Shown here in pieces: positions 22,650 to 35,210 of a stretch of 64,000 bases of DNA; the first letter of the stretch is position 1, and the number at the start of each line of letters is the position of its first letter. The position numbers and the translations under genes were made by a program. A model generated the notes under the pieces. That model did not search any database, was not told the DNA's origin, and worked only from the letters and a program-made list of their open reading frames with translations. The DNA comes from Phoronis australis. Its lineage: Eukaryota; Phoronida; Phoronidae. Location: positions 577,247 to 641,246 of the forward strand of contig NMRA01000058.1 of the NCBI GenBank assembly GCA_002633005.1, given 5' to 3'.

Positions 22650-23890
22650 TGTATCATATAAATAGCCACTAGATAGTGCAAAATATTTCGAATCCATCAA
22701 AAAACTGGAAAATGTCACCGTTTTTAAACAGAAAGCTATTTACATTTACCACATTTCCGTCAAGAAACTTTAAGAAAACGGAAAAATTGAAATTGCCACT
22801 AGGGGACAAAGGTTCATCGGATCCGTCTGAAAGTTGCCGTCTTCCGTTGTTAACGTCATATAAATACACTTGCTAAATTTAATAATAAACATTCTGCAGA
22901 GTGCTTGGGAGATACAGCTACGGGCGCAAAAAAAACACTACCACTAGGAGGTGCCACAGTAGTTGAAGCCGGAAAATCATAGTCAACCGTCCTCTTCACA
23001 CTAACAATATATAAGCCAATTTTCTCAATTATCCTAACAGTGGTTTGGTTGACAGGGCGGACGGAAAAAACAGAGTAGAAAAAAGTAAAAATGGCCACTA
23101 GATGGCGCAACATGTGTTGAATCTACCTGAAAACCGGAAAATGTCACCATTTCTTTAAAAGATAGCTATTTTACAAATTTCATGAAAATTCGTCGAAGAA
23201 CTTCAGAGAAACAGAGGAAAACAGAGAAAAAATGAAATTGCCACTAGGGTGCAGTGTTAGTCGGATCCGTCTGAAAGTCATCGTCTTCCGTTGTTAACTT
23301 CATATAAACACATTTGCTGCATGTAATAAAGATCCTGTGGAACGTTTAGGAGATACAGTCATGGGCGCAAAAAAAACAAAAATGCCACTAGGAAGCGCTA
23401 CAATAGCCAAAGTCGTNCGGAAAATCATCGTCAACCGTCCTCTTCAGAGTAAGAACATACATGCCAATTTTCGCAATAATCCTTAGAGTGGTTTGGTTGA
23501 CAGAGGGACGGACGCCAAAAAACGGACTCGAAAATAGTAAATATGGCCACTAGATGGCGCAAAATGTCTTGAATCCATCCGAAAACGGTAGGATACAATC
23601 AACTCATTAATAGACGCCTATGTGCCAAATTTCCTGAAAATCGGTTGAGGACCTTTGAAGATACAGAGGCAAACGTAAAAAACTAAAATTGCCACTAAGG
23701 GGCACAGCGATTTTCGGGTCGATCCCAAATTCTTCGCCCTCTGTCACCAACCCCATTGGAATACACCTGCCAAATTTCAATAAGATCCTGCAAGAAGTTT
23801 AGGAGATACAGTCGCGGACGCCAGACGCCCGGACGCCCAGACAGAGATGACGGCAATATGCACCCACATATTTATATGTGGGTGCATAAA
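22650..23890 (+). repeat. Higher-order tandem array: ~145-bp units in ~445-bp triplets
   Basis: The marker GCCACTA recurs at 22665, 22795, 22939 (as ACCACTA), 23094, 23240, 23384, 23545 and 23691, so neighbours are 130-161 bp apart. Unit types cycle A-B-C: ACTAGAT(G)G(C)GC with GAATCCATC; then CACTAGGG with GGATCCGTCTGAAAG; then CACTAGGA with GTCAACCGTCCTC and GGTTTGGTTGACAG. Every third unit is 429-451 bp apart. The array ends with a G/C-rich CCAGACGCCCGGACG stretch and an A/T-centred palindrome at 23859-23886. One undetermined base (N) lies at 23417. Confidence 0.85.
23859..23886. repeat. Near-perfect 28-bp palindrome closing the array
   Basis: The arms TGCACCCACATA and TATGTGGGTGCA pair perfectly around a 4-bp centre (TTTA). 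A related CCACATATAAATGTG marks the outer end of the opposite-orientation array at 16871. Confidence 0.8.
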
Positions 23891-26800
23891 GAGTAAAAGA
23901 TCAGTACATGCACGGGCTTCCCTTGATCGTTGACTCCGAGATGCCTGACATTTTGAAAGGAAGGTCAGTAATGCAAGAATTTTCTACCTCCGCGAGAGAT
24001 TGATCTTCTGTCCGCGATGGGCCTATCAAAGGGAAGACATCATGGTTTTTATGTCAGAAAATAGTACGCACTTATGATGACTGTTGGTTTAGACAGATTT
24101 CTAAGAGTTGATAGCTGTGACCCAAATTTATGTTGTACTTTTGTGATTTTAAAATGAATCACTATTGTCGACGTTGTCTGCAGGCCTTCACTAAAATTCA
24201 AGCAATAACTTGACCCGGTAAAAGCGCTTATTACTCCGCTTAAGTGTGGTTTAGCTCCGTCAGTAGTCTTAGGATTGAGACTCCTGAAGATGGCGGTTCG
24301 ACTTCGCGTTGAGAAGATCTCTTTTCTAGACGATAATGTCATTTTAGTTTAAGCGCAACAGGTAGACGCGTCTTTTGTGGCTTCATCGTAGCCCACTTTT
24401 CGTGTGAGACAGTAGGATTGATGTCATATCTGTTTACTAAGGAGGTGGACGCCCCAGAGTGCATACCAAGATTAGCCGCATTGTCAAGTTTGTGGAACAT
24501 TTTAAGGACGTCCTCAACGGCTCTAGAGCACATAAACTGAACGTAACTTTGTTTGCGGATAGCAGTCCACCGAATTAAACAGCACCGCGGTGCGACTTTA
24601 ACTGAGATCAAAACTGTTACTTGCTTTAGAAACAGGTTCTTAGTTGCTAGGGCGATTAGCGCTGTGGTCTTCGCGTACCGCCCGCCTAAATTTTTGCTTC
24701 TACTTGTAAACACATTCCCGCCGCTTTAAGATTATTCGTTCAAAACAGAATCACTTCACAACTACTACCTTGAAGCTATTAAATGAAAACAAAAATAAAT
24801 CAAATGTTTATATATTGACATTGTTTGTTAGGATAAAGTGAAATGCCTTTGAACTCACATTGCACTCAACGTTACATTTTTGTTGTTTTTTGTATGCCTT
24901 GATGCAATGAACAAGAGTATTGGTAAAATGTCCTTAATTTTTGCATTGAAAAAGATAAACTGGATGACATTCACAATGTGTGGAGAGAAAAGAGCTATGT
25001 TACTTGATTTTATGACATTCAAGAATTATTGAAAAAATGAAATATTAACGAAAACAGTTCAGCAGCTCAATCGAAGAGTTTTATGAGTAGGAAAATGGCA
25101 CCGAGGGCAAGGAATAATGTGAGCGAGGAGGCTTGGTCCATCCCCGAGCAAATGAATGTTTTCCCGAGACGAGAAAGATGATCCGGGAAGGGTGAATATG
25201 CAACCTCGAGAGGAGAATAGTGTGCGCGGGAGAAGAATTGTGTGCGCAAACGAGCCCGAGCTGCGCACTGGCAAGAAATCTAGTCGCTTTGATGTATTGT
25301 TCGTCTGTGTGTATGGGCCATTTGAATGCTGGTTGGAATCGTTTCAGGTGGAATTTCAACATTAACTATTGATTATCGGCTATCCAGGTCTTGCGTTCAT
25401 CTGGATTTTACAAGTGCTGTGGCGCACGCACGACTGACCCTCAACACAGCGGCGGGCTTTAAACGCCTCCAGCAGTACAAAACGATGCCCGGGTCCCTAG
25501 TTGACTAAACCCGCCTAACTGAAATCATTGATAGCTACTACTACCACTGTGTTGGTGGCTCTTGTGCTCTCTATGATGACAGATTATCAGCAACAGATAG
25601 AGGAAAATTTTATATATATAGTCAAAAAATCTATTGGTCAGTATTTCTCATCTAAATCCATGACTAATTAAGAGGTTTTTAACTGTCATTGATAGGTTGA
25701 GCTTTTTAATGCTAAACATCACACATTTCCCGAAATCTTTATCTCACATTCCGTCACAAATTACCCGTAATCACAACTCTTGTTGACTTAACGCATTCCC
25801 GCATCTAAGGCTTTAAAGACTTATGATCGATATAAAATTGAAACAAACCAGTATTATATCTTATCAACGTACACTTCAGACGACAGATTAAGAAACAATA
25901 AAGGAGAAGTTTATAGAGTGAGCGCTGTCAGTCTGACTTTTGAAGAAGTCAAGCTGCGACACATGGTGAGAGTGGGTAGGGAACTGACCAGGTATTTTAA
26001 TATGGAAATAAAACGCCAATAAAAATAACCTGTTCTGGATAAATTGCATTTGATGTAACTCTAATTCAGGGTCAAATGAGCGTAAACGACAAATAACAAA
26101 ACGTTTACATGCACAAATAAAGAACTCAAAAAGTAGGAGTACCGTCTGTTTTAGCCCTGATGTTCAATGAACAAATGAACATAACCGCTAAATATATGTG
26201 TTAGGTGACAATTCTTAATAAGTTGGTGCATATCTTGTGAGTCGTTGTCCTCCACTTATAGAATAATCATCAAACGACTCAGGTTCACGGATTCAGAACA
26301 TGACTTATGACATGAAATAACGAAACAATTTACTTGAAGACAAAACATCTTTCAACAGCATGACCACGACAATGTCTGATTTGCATCCTCACTCATGGCT
26401 TTAGAAAAGGTGTGCCAAAAATATCACGTTCGACAGATTTGGTCAATCCATCTCCAAAAATTGGGCCGTTTAAGGTCAACGGCAGGTGGCCCTTCAATTA
26501 TTTTTACTAGTAGTTATCATTACAAGACAAGAGAGCCAATTTCGTGATTTTGAGATCGTAAGAGCAAACGAAATGCACATTTAATTTTCTAAAATAAATC
26601 CAACTTCCTCAACTATGGAATCAGTGCAAATCACCCATTTCGTGATTTTCATTTTTTGAAAACTATTTCCCTTCGCCATAAGGCAGAGAACCCTAATCAA
26701 GCATCTCCTACTGAACACCTATATGTGTAAACTATGTTCATCTTCTAAATTTCTTGGAAATTAGGAGAAAAACAGATTTGACGGTACACTCGAGTCACTA

Positions 26801-26988
26801 ATATCTTTCCTCGTGACTGATAATGTTATTGTAACAACACGCTCCCCCCCAAAAAAAAAATCTCCCATTTTTACTCATAATGTCCACAAACCCAAAAATT
26901 CGAGACCCCTACATCTCTACATTTTAGACTGGGCGCGCATGAGGCGAAATTCTGGTTATTCCTGTGCCCTAACCCCCCAACTCAAAAT
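23891..26988. other. Intron or intergenic, no gene supported
   Basis: Two minus-strand ORFs (24713-24339, 124 codons, and 24342-24049, 97 codons) overlap by ATGA but resemble no family I know. A 76-codon plus-strand open stretch without an initial ATG lies at about 25790-26020. I treat these as unsupported. Confidence 0.4.
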
Positions 26989-27004
26989 CCTGGATCCGCC
27001 CCTG
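26989..27004. mobile_element. hAT-type transposon terminus
   Basis: CCTGGATCCGCCCCTG is the typical inner-to-outer end of Tip100/ZMYM-type hAT elements, and the preceding ~180 bp is C-rich as usual inside that end. The partner end was not found. Confidence 0.55.
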
Positions 27005-28072
27005 TAGTGTGCCTGATTAAATAAACGTAAGTTTGAAACAATACAATTAATGGACATTTCTGTTTATTATTTACCTGAAATAGAAACTACTTGTAGTCAG
27101 AAATGGTGTCTAAAACCTTTTCACGCCATCAGAAAACTCATCATTAAGGTCGTATGCAATATAGTAAAACGTGTGCCCTAAAGCCACCACGTGTGGCGAG
27201 GATGGCAAACCTGTTTCGTGATAGGGCAGTTACAAGGACCCGTGCTTCACGTAGCAATCCCTTTTGTTAGAGAAAAGAATTTGCTTCGATAGTGACCAAG
27301 AATTTTGAGCCAAGCTTTTGAGAGTTTCTTTCACGGTTACAATGACTGTAAATGGGATTGGATTGCACTTCTAACAGTTCAAAATGCAGCTATCTTTCAC
27401 AGGCAGAGTACCTCTGCTTAAATCATTCAGTTCGTGACTCCGTTTTCCACTGCTATTTTTTCTTTTTTAAAATCGCTGTGCACTTTTATATTGAGTTAAA
27501 AACTCCTAAGACGTCAAGGACTTCCTATTGTACACAAAAGTGTACAGATTATATGAATGTTCAATAATCCAATTCATTGGAAATCAGGGATCTAAGACTG
27601 AGACGGGAGCGGAAAACTACGATGACGAAGGGGGTTGACAGCAAAACAAAACGTCCGTTAATTACAACTTGGCATCTGCTCGTAGCAATAGTTTGCTAAA
27701 TTTACGCTTCTCACGTGGCGTTGGTGCTTGCTGACAATTCTACTCTTGTACCAACTACTGTCGCGTGACTAACAACACACGCTTGCAATGACTATTTCAA
27801 TGTAAAGGCATCAATTAACGGTATTTACTGATATCTGGTTTAACATACGATTTTTTGACTGAATGATGCGACAAGATCTATTTTTAGATCTGCAAGTGAC
27901 ACGTAATGTAAGAACGAACTGTTCTGTCAGTTTTGCAATCTTTTCTTGTTTTGTCGCCATGGGATGACACTACGTTTTACCAAAGGCAAAACTGGATTCA
28001 GTACAAACCGCGTTCTCCTCTCAAAGTTACCAGTGGGTGAACTGAGCATCTAAACATAGTGGTGGTACTTAC

Positions 28073-28150
28073 CAAGTCTTCCCCTGAACTGGGCCCTGCC
28101 GACTGTGACCGAGTCCGCGCCCTCGGCAACAGGTAGTTATTTTCAGACAT
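28073..28150 (-). CDS. Candidate first coding exon (26 codons), possible distal start of the SEA/sushi gene
   Basis: ATG at 28150 opens 26 codons (MSENNYLLPRARTRSQS...) ending at a consensus GTAAGT donor in phase 0. The exon is Arg/Ser-rich and lies in a locally GC-rich segment, as a first exon near a promoter often does. The next minus-strand phase-0 exon I found is 19403-19302, and then 12008-11789. Joining them would give a longer SEA/sushi isoform of about 401 residues. This link is inference; the exon could belong to another gene. Confidence 0.45.
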
Positions 28151-28579
28151 CTATTGAGTCTTGGATATCAGCCGACGCAGCCATCTCATTTTCCAACTCG
28201 ATACCAATATTAATGAAGTGCCTCGTTTCAAAAATTGGAAAAATAACCCGCGACTTCACCTGTGTCGAACTTGCAGAGCCCGAGCTCAGTACTCATTCAT
28301 ACACTCTTGTGACACCCCGCCCGATAACTTGTCCAATATTGTGAATAGCCAACTCGTAACCTTTGTCGAACATGAAATTCCACACAAAATGACGTAATCA
28401 GGTCGTAACGCACACTGTTTGCGAGCGGCCTCGGCTCTTCTCCTTCGCTCTTGTCTTATATTACACGTACTCTTCAAAGCTTTCGATTCTGGTGTTTTTT
28501 GTGACTAACATTTACCGTAGTCTCTCGTCGCTAAATCTCCCTTTGCTCTTCGCTTCGGTCTCGGGTATCACGTACAGGT

Positions 28580-28777
28580 TCACACGGTCGTCAGCGGGCG
28601 AGGACGTTTCAATGCCAGGATATTACGCAACTTAGGGTGGAGCTGCTTTAGTCTGTCGTGCCTATTCTTTTCGGCTAGTGACTCAGGCAGCTTTTTGTTA
28701 AAAGTACCCGCGGCCGGCTGCCGAGAAGTATAGCACCGGGGAGGTGCATGGGATCGATTTAGCAACATGTTTCTCAT
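28580..28777 (-). CDS. Unrecognised 65-codon ORF in a GC-rich segment
   Basis: The frame opens at ATG 28777 and ends at 28580. It is basic, with Pro and Lys/Arg clusters (EKNRHDRLKQLHPKLRNIL), and looks more coding-like than neighbouring frames. It lies upstream of the 28150 start exon on the same strand and might be part of that transcript's leader or another exon. No domain recognised. Confidence 0.25.
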   Translation of the reverse strand: MRNMLLNRSHAPPRCYTSRQPAAGTFNKKLPESLAEKNRHDRLKQLHPKLRNILALKRPRPLTTV

Positions 28778-28780
28778 TTT

Positions 28781-31220
28781 TAAATATTAAGACAAGCGTC
28801 AATATGGTCAGTTAATGTTTACACTTTCTCAAGCTGTATTAACTAAAAAATGAACGTCATCGCGCTACCGAATATTGCTAACTTTAATGGCATGTCTCTT
28901 ACCAATGGCTCGTGTCCAATTGCCGCCACATCACAAATGAGAGTTCTCAGATAGCTTCATTTAATTTTTGTCATTGACATAAAAAGGCTATTTTCCAACT
29001 GGAAAAGGGCCGTGCTCATGTTGACTATTGAACGGCAAAGCGCCTTTGAATTTGCGCACTTCACATCAAGCGTGTGCCTGGCCATTTCATATTAGTAAGA
29101 TTTTTATTTAAGTGCAATGCTTGGGCTCTTGAACGCCTTCATTACCAGTGGTCGACGTTCTGCAAATCCAGAAAGTTTTTAAATGTCTGATGTCTGACAC
29201 CACATATCTTTGTCATCTACACAAGATACCAGTGTGTCACCATCGAGGATCTGGTTTGTGGGTTGCCCGATTACCGTTTAAAACATACTTGAGAAACTGC
29301 GACCTTGTCCTACAATCCGTGGCAGATATCACACGTGGCTAACCGTAAAAAGCGGGTCAATGGAGAGTCTTGTCATTTTCACTTTAATGAGAAGGAATAA
29401 TTCTAACGTCTAAAAAACACTTCTGGTTTTCCACGTAGTCGGATCTCATAAGCGATAGTTTGATCTTTTCATCTTTTTTGAATATGCAAATTATAGCCCT
29501 CGAAAGCACGCGCACTCTCCTGACGTTACTCACTCTTAGATTATTATATGGTTTATTTGCGTTCCAAAATAGCCTACATACATAAGTCAACTCAAATACT
29601 GAGATAAACAAAATATGAATGCACGGATAATTTTAAAGGGGCAAGTCCCGAATTCGGAGGATTTCATCCGCGGCGCTGCTGACATTTTTCAAATGGATTA
29701 GGTGGGGCGGTTGTCGACTCATAAACATGCGATGACGTCGCAGGCAATTTGTGGACGTCACGGTAACCTGATTCACGTTTAAGGAGGCGTGATTTGACTT
29801 CATCGGGATCGGATGGCATGTGCTACAAGAATCTTACGCACTATAATGCCCGTTAGGGGGAGCCCGCATTTTGAGAACCAATTTTCTCCACTGAATAGCA
29901 GGCATGAGACTGGTTCTCTGCACGGAATTAAAAGGCACAATTATTGTGATGAGGAGATCAATGTGCACCCTCGCTGAGAGCATATGGCCAATTTTTGTTG
30001 CTAAGTTACGCGACGTCATTTTTTGTGACTATTCCTGAGCCGCAATAGATTGGAAGCGTCTAGTCTTTGCTAGGTAATAGTAGTTGTTTGGGGTTGGTTT
30101 TGTGTTTTGTATAGTTGCCTCTAATAAAAATAAATTAGTTTCACATGCGTTGCCGTAACCATTTAATAATCTTTTGATTGATAATCAAAGTGTTAAAAAT
30201 TACTATATTTTTTCATAAAACTGCTCTAGAACCCATCTTTTTCATTTTCCAAGTTCAAATTTTCCCATATATTCGAAACAGTTGTATTATACGAGCTAAA
30301 TAAACTTGCAAAACATGTTTATCTTCCTTGTCCTTTTCGCAAATTTATTACTCGGAATTTTGATGTTCTTTCTGAAGTTTAACGGTCGATGAACAACTCC
30401 AAATGAATTTAAATGAAATAACCTGGCACCCGATTGTTCTTCTGGAAATTGATGATTCATTGACATAAAAAATTCTAGAAATCTGTGAACCGCTAGTAAT
30501 GACAATAGGTTATGGAGGAGACGTGGGCCCTGTTGCTTTAACGCTTGCCGTTTGATTCAACGTAGATACATGACGCCTATTGACTCAGTGTCAATACACT
30601 GTTTATTTGAAAGTCATTTCGGAGTCGAAAGCGTGAACGCAATAGAATAATCAAGTTACTTTTTAAGGCATTTACAATAGCAAATGTAGGGAACGTGTTT
30701 CCTGAGACAACCCGGTAGCTTCATAGTAGGTATTGTAAAAATTGTTTATATTACTTTTTCAGCGCACAACGCGTCACAAACCCACGATGATTACAACTCT
30801 CCCCTTTTATAAAGCATTCATCAATTTCGTAGAATATGATTATTGGACTGAATACAAATTCACTAAGAAAGTAAATAAAATATTAATAACCCTATATTTG
30901 CTCAGTGTGTGGTAAAACCGGGTGGTCTTATGATAAAGCGCACTTCAAACAGAGTGCAAGATCTACTTGGATCGAAATAAATTACGGAAATAAATTCGAA
31001 AAACGAAAACACTGTTCTTGTAATGGATTATGTGTTTTATTCGAGCAAAAGTAAAACTCGTGAAAACATGATTTTTGTGCTTATGGTTTTTATCGAGATC
31101 AAACAAGTTGATAATTTAAAAGTTTGTCTATCCAATGATGATTCCGAAGTTATTCATTCGTATTCGGCGATGGACACATTAATAACCTATGCCCCCACGA
31201 AGCCATATTATTGGGTAACA
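28781..31220. other. No gene supported
   Basis: AT-rich, with a more CG-rich island at about 29640-29780 holding two GACGTC-type sites (near 29732 and 29755). No exon with convincing splice signals. Confidence 0.35.
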
Positions 31221-31330
31221 GGTCACTTCTTCGAAGGTTCATTACTCCCAACGAATGTCACTACTCCGAACGCCCAATACCGCGTAAAAACACTACTCCG
31301 GTCTCGATACTCTGAAAGATCGCTGCTCTG
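31220..31330 (+). repeat. 16-bp minisatellite of the 'TTCACTACTCCGAA' type, locus 1
   Basis: Degenerate repetition of (T)CACTACTCCGAA-like words. The same family occurs at 46722-46815 and, inverted, at 47470-47549. Confidence 0.55.
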
Positions 31331-31424
31331 AAAAAAGTGTTTGAGATTTTTATTTGTACTCGAAAACGACTCGATCAATTTCCACGGACTCATCGGCTTC
31401 CTGGGTCAGCTGACATCTTCATTT

Positions 31425-31620
31425 TGTCCGTAAACCGTGTTTGGCGATCTGTTAACCGTGTTTCCTCGTGAATATGAGTCCTTGTCCCGTGTATTTGGGT
31501 ACGTGGATCGTGTTTTATGAGTCCGTTCCCGAGTTTGTGAGTCGGTGGACAGTGTTTGCAGGTCCGTGAGTCGTGTTCATGCGTCCGTGCCCGTGTTGAC
31601 GAGCCCGTTGACCGTGTGGT
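31425..31620. repeat. Degenerate 21-bp minisatellite
   Basis: CGTGTT-type words recur at about 31436, 31457, 31488, 31509, 31530, 31551, 31572, 31592 and 31612, mostly 20-21 bp apart, separated by GAGTCCGTG-like words. The minus-strand open frame here is a by-product of the 7-codon periodicity. Confidence 0.75.
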
Positions 31621-31624
31621 TGAC

Positions 31625-34600
31625 TTCGAGCGCGTGCACTGACATCAAATAACTTGCAATCAAACGCCACTGAAGACGGCAGAACACGGCATTTTGACTC
31701 ACCTCCTTTCAACCACCCACCCGTTGTATTTTTTCTGCAATGTGAACATGAAGCATGAGAATTTCGGTATTCGCTGTGCCGCAGTTTTGAATGATTTTTA
31801 CTTTTTAAGACATTCGCTGTAATGTTCACATATTTCATTACTAAAATCGTTGAATCCAGTGAAAGATGAGAATAGTTGCCACGTGTTAGTTCGAAGTAAA
31901 CAATTCATCGTTTCTGCTGCATTCGTTTCTCGAGTGTACAGTGTACACTTGGACATAAATGCTGCAACGCGAAATTATAATAGTGTGCCGTTTCGTCGAT
32001 AAACAGAAATCATTCACCGAACTCTCCAAAACTAAACAATCTAGTTGATCCAGGCGGCATAGAACAGAATCATTTTAAACAAACCGCTTAGTTTAATTAC
32101 GTTTGCCACTGTTTTCCCACCGAAGTATTAACTCAGGTGTTCGATTTGTTTTCTGCGGTGGGAAGAACTATCTTCGTTGTCGTATTGTTCGCCAGAATAC
32201 ACATTTCAGGAAATTTCCGCGACAATCACTCTTATACACATTGTCTAGTCCGTCTTGACACGGTGTTCACATGTCAAGGTTTTGTGTATTAAGTATCGGA
32301 TAATACCCATTCTAAAACAAAAAGGACAAGAAACTTGAACGATAACATATGTTTTCAATTCTTTATCTGTATAAACAGTATATAGGTAATTTGATTGATT
32401 TCTTTCTTTCTTGACTATATAAGAGTCCCCACCGAAAATAATTTAAAATATTTTGTCTTATGGATAGTATGATGAGCTTTCAAATAACTAATGGACAATA
32501 TTTGCTCTGTTACCCTTAATAATTCAGGCATCACGGCATGTGCAAAACGAGAATGGACAGGAAAAACATTGTTGCATCATAAATGAAAGCTTAAGGGTAT
32601 TTGGTGGCCACCTGAATGAAAGTGGAATTCAGCGCATTATATTGACTGCGACATTATTTGAATTGAACTCTGACACAAGACTCGCATTCATGCGTTACAT
32701 CGGAGGAATCATGGGGTGCATGACGTAGACTCAAGAAAGTTGCGAGTAAAGCTAGTGTGACCACGTGTTTTGCTTTTAATGCATGGCGATATCTTGCGAA
32801 GACTTGCGCTTTCGTGAGTTTCTCACGACATTGGAATGCAGCCCTAAAACTGGTTGATGACCTCTGGATAATACAACGAATAACAGCAACAGTCGTCCCT
32901 CAGTTGTCAAGAATAGAATTTGCCTGCGGTCATACTTTGCATGTGCTAATAAAATTTGAAAACCAAACGGCTAAAAAACTCCGCCAGTTGCCGAGTTCCA
33001 TTGCAAAGTTCTATTGTAATTTTTGTTCATATGATGGAAGGCGGAGCCATCCGGCAGGTAAAGCACAGAAACAAATAGAGAAACCACCTCTGCTTTACGG
33101 TTGTCTAAATATTCACAATGTCATGAGTCTCACGTTGCGACTACCTCTAACCAATGACCTTTGGGTCTAAACCCCATCATTAATAACGAATAGGGGACTA
33201 TCGAGAGCACGAAAGTCAATTCCTAGTGACCCCGACTCAGATTTTGTGAACAATTACTTCGCAGTGGTCAATAAGTATAAAAGCAGAGGAAAAAATTACA
33301 CTGTCAGACCCTCCCATGGTTTGATTAAGTAAAGTCTATTACATTTTTTAGCTTTTTGACGACAGCAGCAGCCACCGGCTTTGTAGCGGATACATGTTTG
33401 CAGTGGGAAATACATCCGGGACAGGACGTCCTTGCTCATCAGTTGTTGTTTCACAAGGTTTCCCGGTTTTTCGTACGCAAGCGGTACATCCCATCGCACA
33501 CCAGGAAAGGTGTTAAAACACTATTTATACCAGTTGTTTGAAACACCTCGTCCGCATCACACTGAGATCTGTAGGTGACGCTGAACGCCTGTTCATCAAA
33601 GACGTGATCGCCGTCTGGCGGGTTAGTGAATTTTAAAATGGTGCGGCTATTTCGTAAGTCCGCTAATGCACAGGGCCAAGGTAGTGAGTGGTCGGTACAC
33701 GTCCTCCTGACATTTAAGTCCTCTCAGGTATTTTAGGCTGCGTGTTCAATTCTCGGCTTCCACTTACCTACCCTCGTTCCGGCCTCCAGCGCAAAGTCGA
33801 CATCGTAGGCCTACTAGCCAAAAATACCGTCAAGTTCCTAAATGTTGGACTTCCTTATTCGGAAAGTTACGTGAGTTGACTAGCCAAACAGGTATCTTTA
33901 CTTACGCATTTGAAATTTGAAAGAAAAATCGAAGTTAGAATTTTACCGATGAATTGCCACTTTATTAGTGAACGGATTAAAGATGTTTGCTGTCGTACAA
34001 TACTCTGGGGGCACCGACATAGTACGCGCATTCAAACCCTTAAAGAGGCATTATCCGCGAAAAAAAGTGATTTTCGGAGATCAGCCTCAGCGCAACCCCC
34101 GCTGTTGCAGTCTAAAGCTCTGCTGGCAGACGTACATGTAAATCATCCCAAAGTATTTTAAAGAGGCTATAAAACCGCAGTTGGTCACAAATCCGACTTT
34201 TGATTTAGACTTTTTATCATTATGAAATTGGTTTCATTTTGTTCTTTAGTCAAATTAGAGGTGGCAAGTTCAGAGACTACAGAACAGACGCTTCGTATTG
34301 CTTGAGACTAAGCACAAGCTAGATAGTCACGGTTTGTCATAGTATCAGTTCTTTTGTAAGCACTTCGCCATTTTCATAGCATTAAGTGGTCTAAATCGAT
34401 AGTAAGTTTTTTTGACGTTCCGCAAATTTATGGTTAAAAAGCTACCACCTACTGCAATAAAACTAGTCTCAACTTATCTCTTTATGAAAAGATGTTTCTA
34501 GGCTTGCAAAAAAATTGGCAATTCCATAAATGCAGAACGAAAGGCCGTGACACGTTAGCTTTTGTCGGGTTTAGCAGTAACGAACTTCCAGTTGTTTGGG

Positions 34601-34850
34601 AACCCTGAAATCACCACATCTAATTTAACAAAGGAAGAATTTGATTTTAGCGAATGTGTCTCAGACGAGGTCGAGAGTTAGAGAATTGCAATAAAATTGC
34701 CGTAAACTCTGCAGGTTTTGTTTTTATAGCTCTGGTCAGACCTAAGAATTTCAAGAGGTCTAACCCGTACAACGATAACTCCAAAAGGCGTTTTCGGCCC
34801 TAAAACCCATTATATCCATTTGAAACACTTCTCGCACGAATTCGTCATCA
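31625..34850. other. No gene supported
   Basis: A 137-codon plus-strand ORF (32757-33170) and overlapping ORFs on both strands at 33296-33541 are present. None has a recognised domain, and the last pair are open on both strands, so no call is made. Confidence 0.35.
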
Positions 34851-34852
34851 TG

Positions 34853-35064
34853 CTTTAGGCGGATATAGGGGGAAGGGGGTGCTCCAGATGGCGGCGTTCC
34901 CTTTTATTTATTTTTTATTCCACCTGTAGATTTTCCGAACAGAAGGTTTACATACCCGGCTCCCACAACTTCGGGCCTGAGCTGTACATACAATCGCGCT
35001 TTGCCCAATTCCCCGGACAACATGTTGCCCCCCGCCCCCTTATGGTATCCTAGATCCGCCACTG
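34853..35064. mobile_element. Short hAT-like non-autonomous element
   Basis: The right end CCTAGATCCGCCACTG (35049-35064) matches hAT-type termini. The left end AGGCGGATATAGG (about 34857) is its imperfect inverted counterpart, followed by G-rich sequence mirroring the C-rich sequence before the right end. About 210 bp, non-coding. Confidence 0.55.
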
Positions 35065-35210
35065 TGCTTGAAACGAGGTGTTGTGTCCAAACTACAATAG
35101 TTCTGCATGTTTATAACACGCGCGTTTTCACGTTTGCGTTGTTAGAATTAATGTTAAAACGAGGCAATGTGTCCTAAACAACAATGCACAACAATCATTT
35201 TTGCAGCGCC
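35065..35210. repeat. Dispersed repeat, copy B (partner at 7151-7298)
   Basis: Same orientation and order of blocks as copy A, starting TGCTTGAAA and ending AACAATCATTTTTG. It abuts the hAT-like end at 35064. Confidence 0.75.

Noticed and set aside
22650-23890. CRISPR-like array
   Set aside because: Units of ~145 bp are diverged, with no short identical repeats separated by unique spacers, and the genome is animal.
24049-24713. Two overlapping minus-strand ORFs (124 and 97 codons) joined by ATGA, looking like a two-gene unit
   Set aside because: No domain, splice signals or codon bias. ATGA overlap is meaningless in a eukaryotic intron, and the lengths are not exceptional for 64 kb.
32757-33170. 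137-codon plus-strand ORF with a CxxC-like word
   Set aside because: The longest otherwise unassigned ORF, but of AT-driven composition, with no complete zinc-binding pattern and no splice context. The spacing does not fit a known finger.
33296-33541. Overlapping ORFs on both strands suggesting an exon
   Set aside because: Open on both strands with no consensus acceptor/donor pair and no recognised motif.
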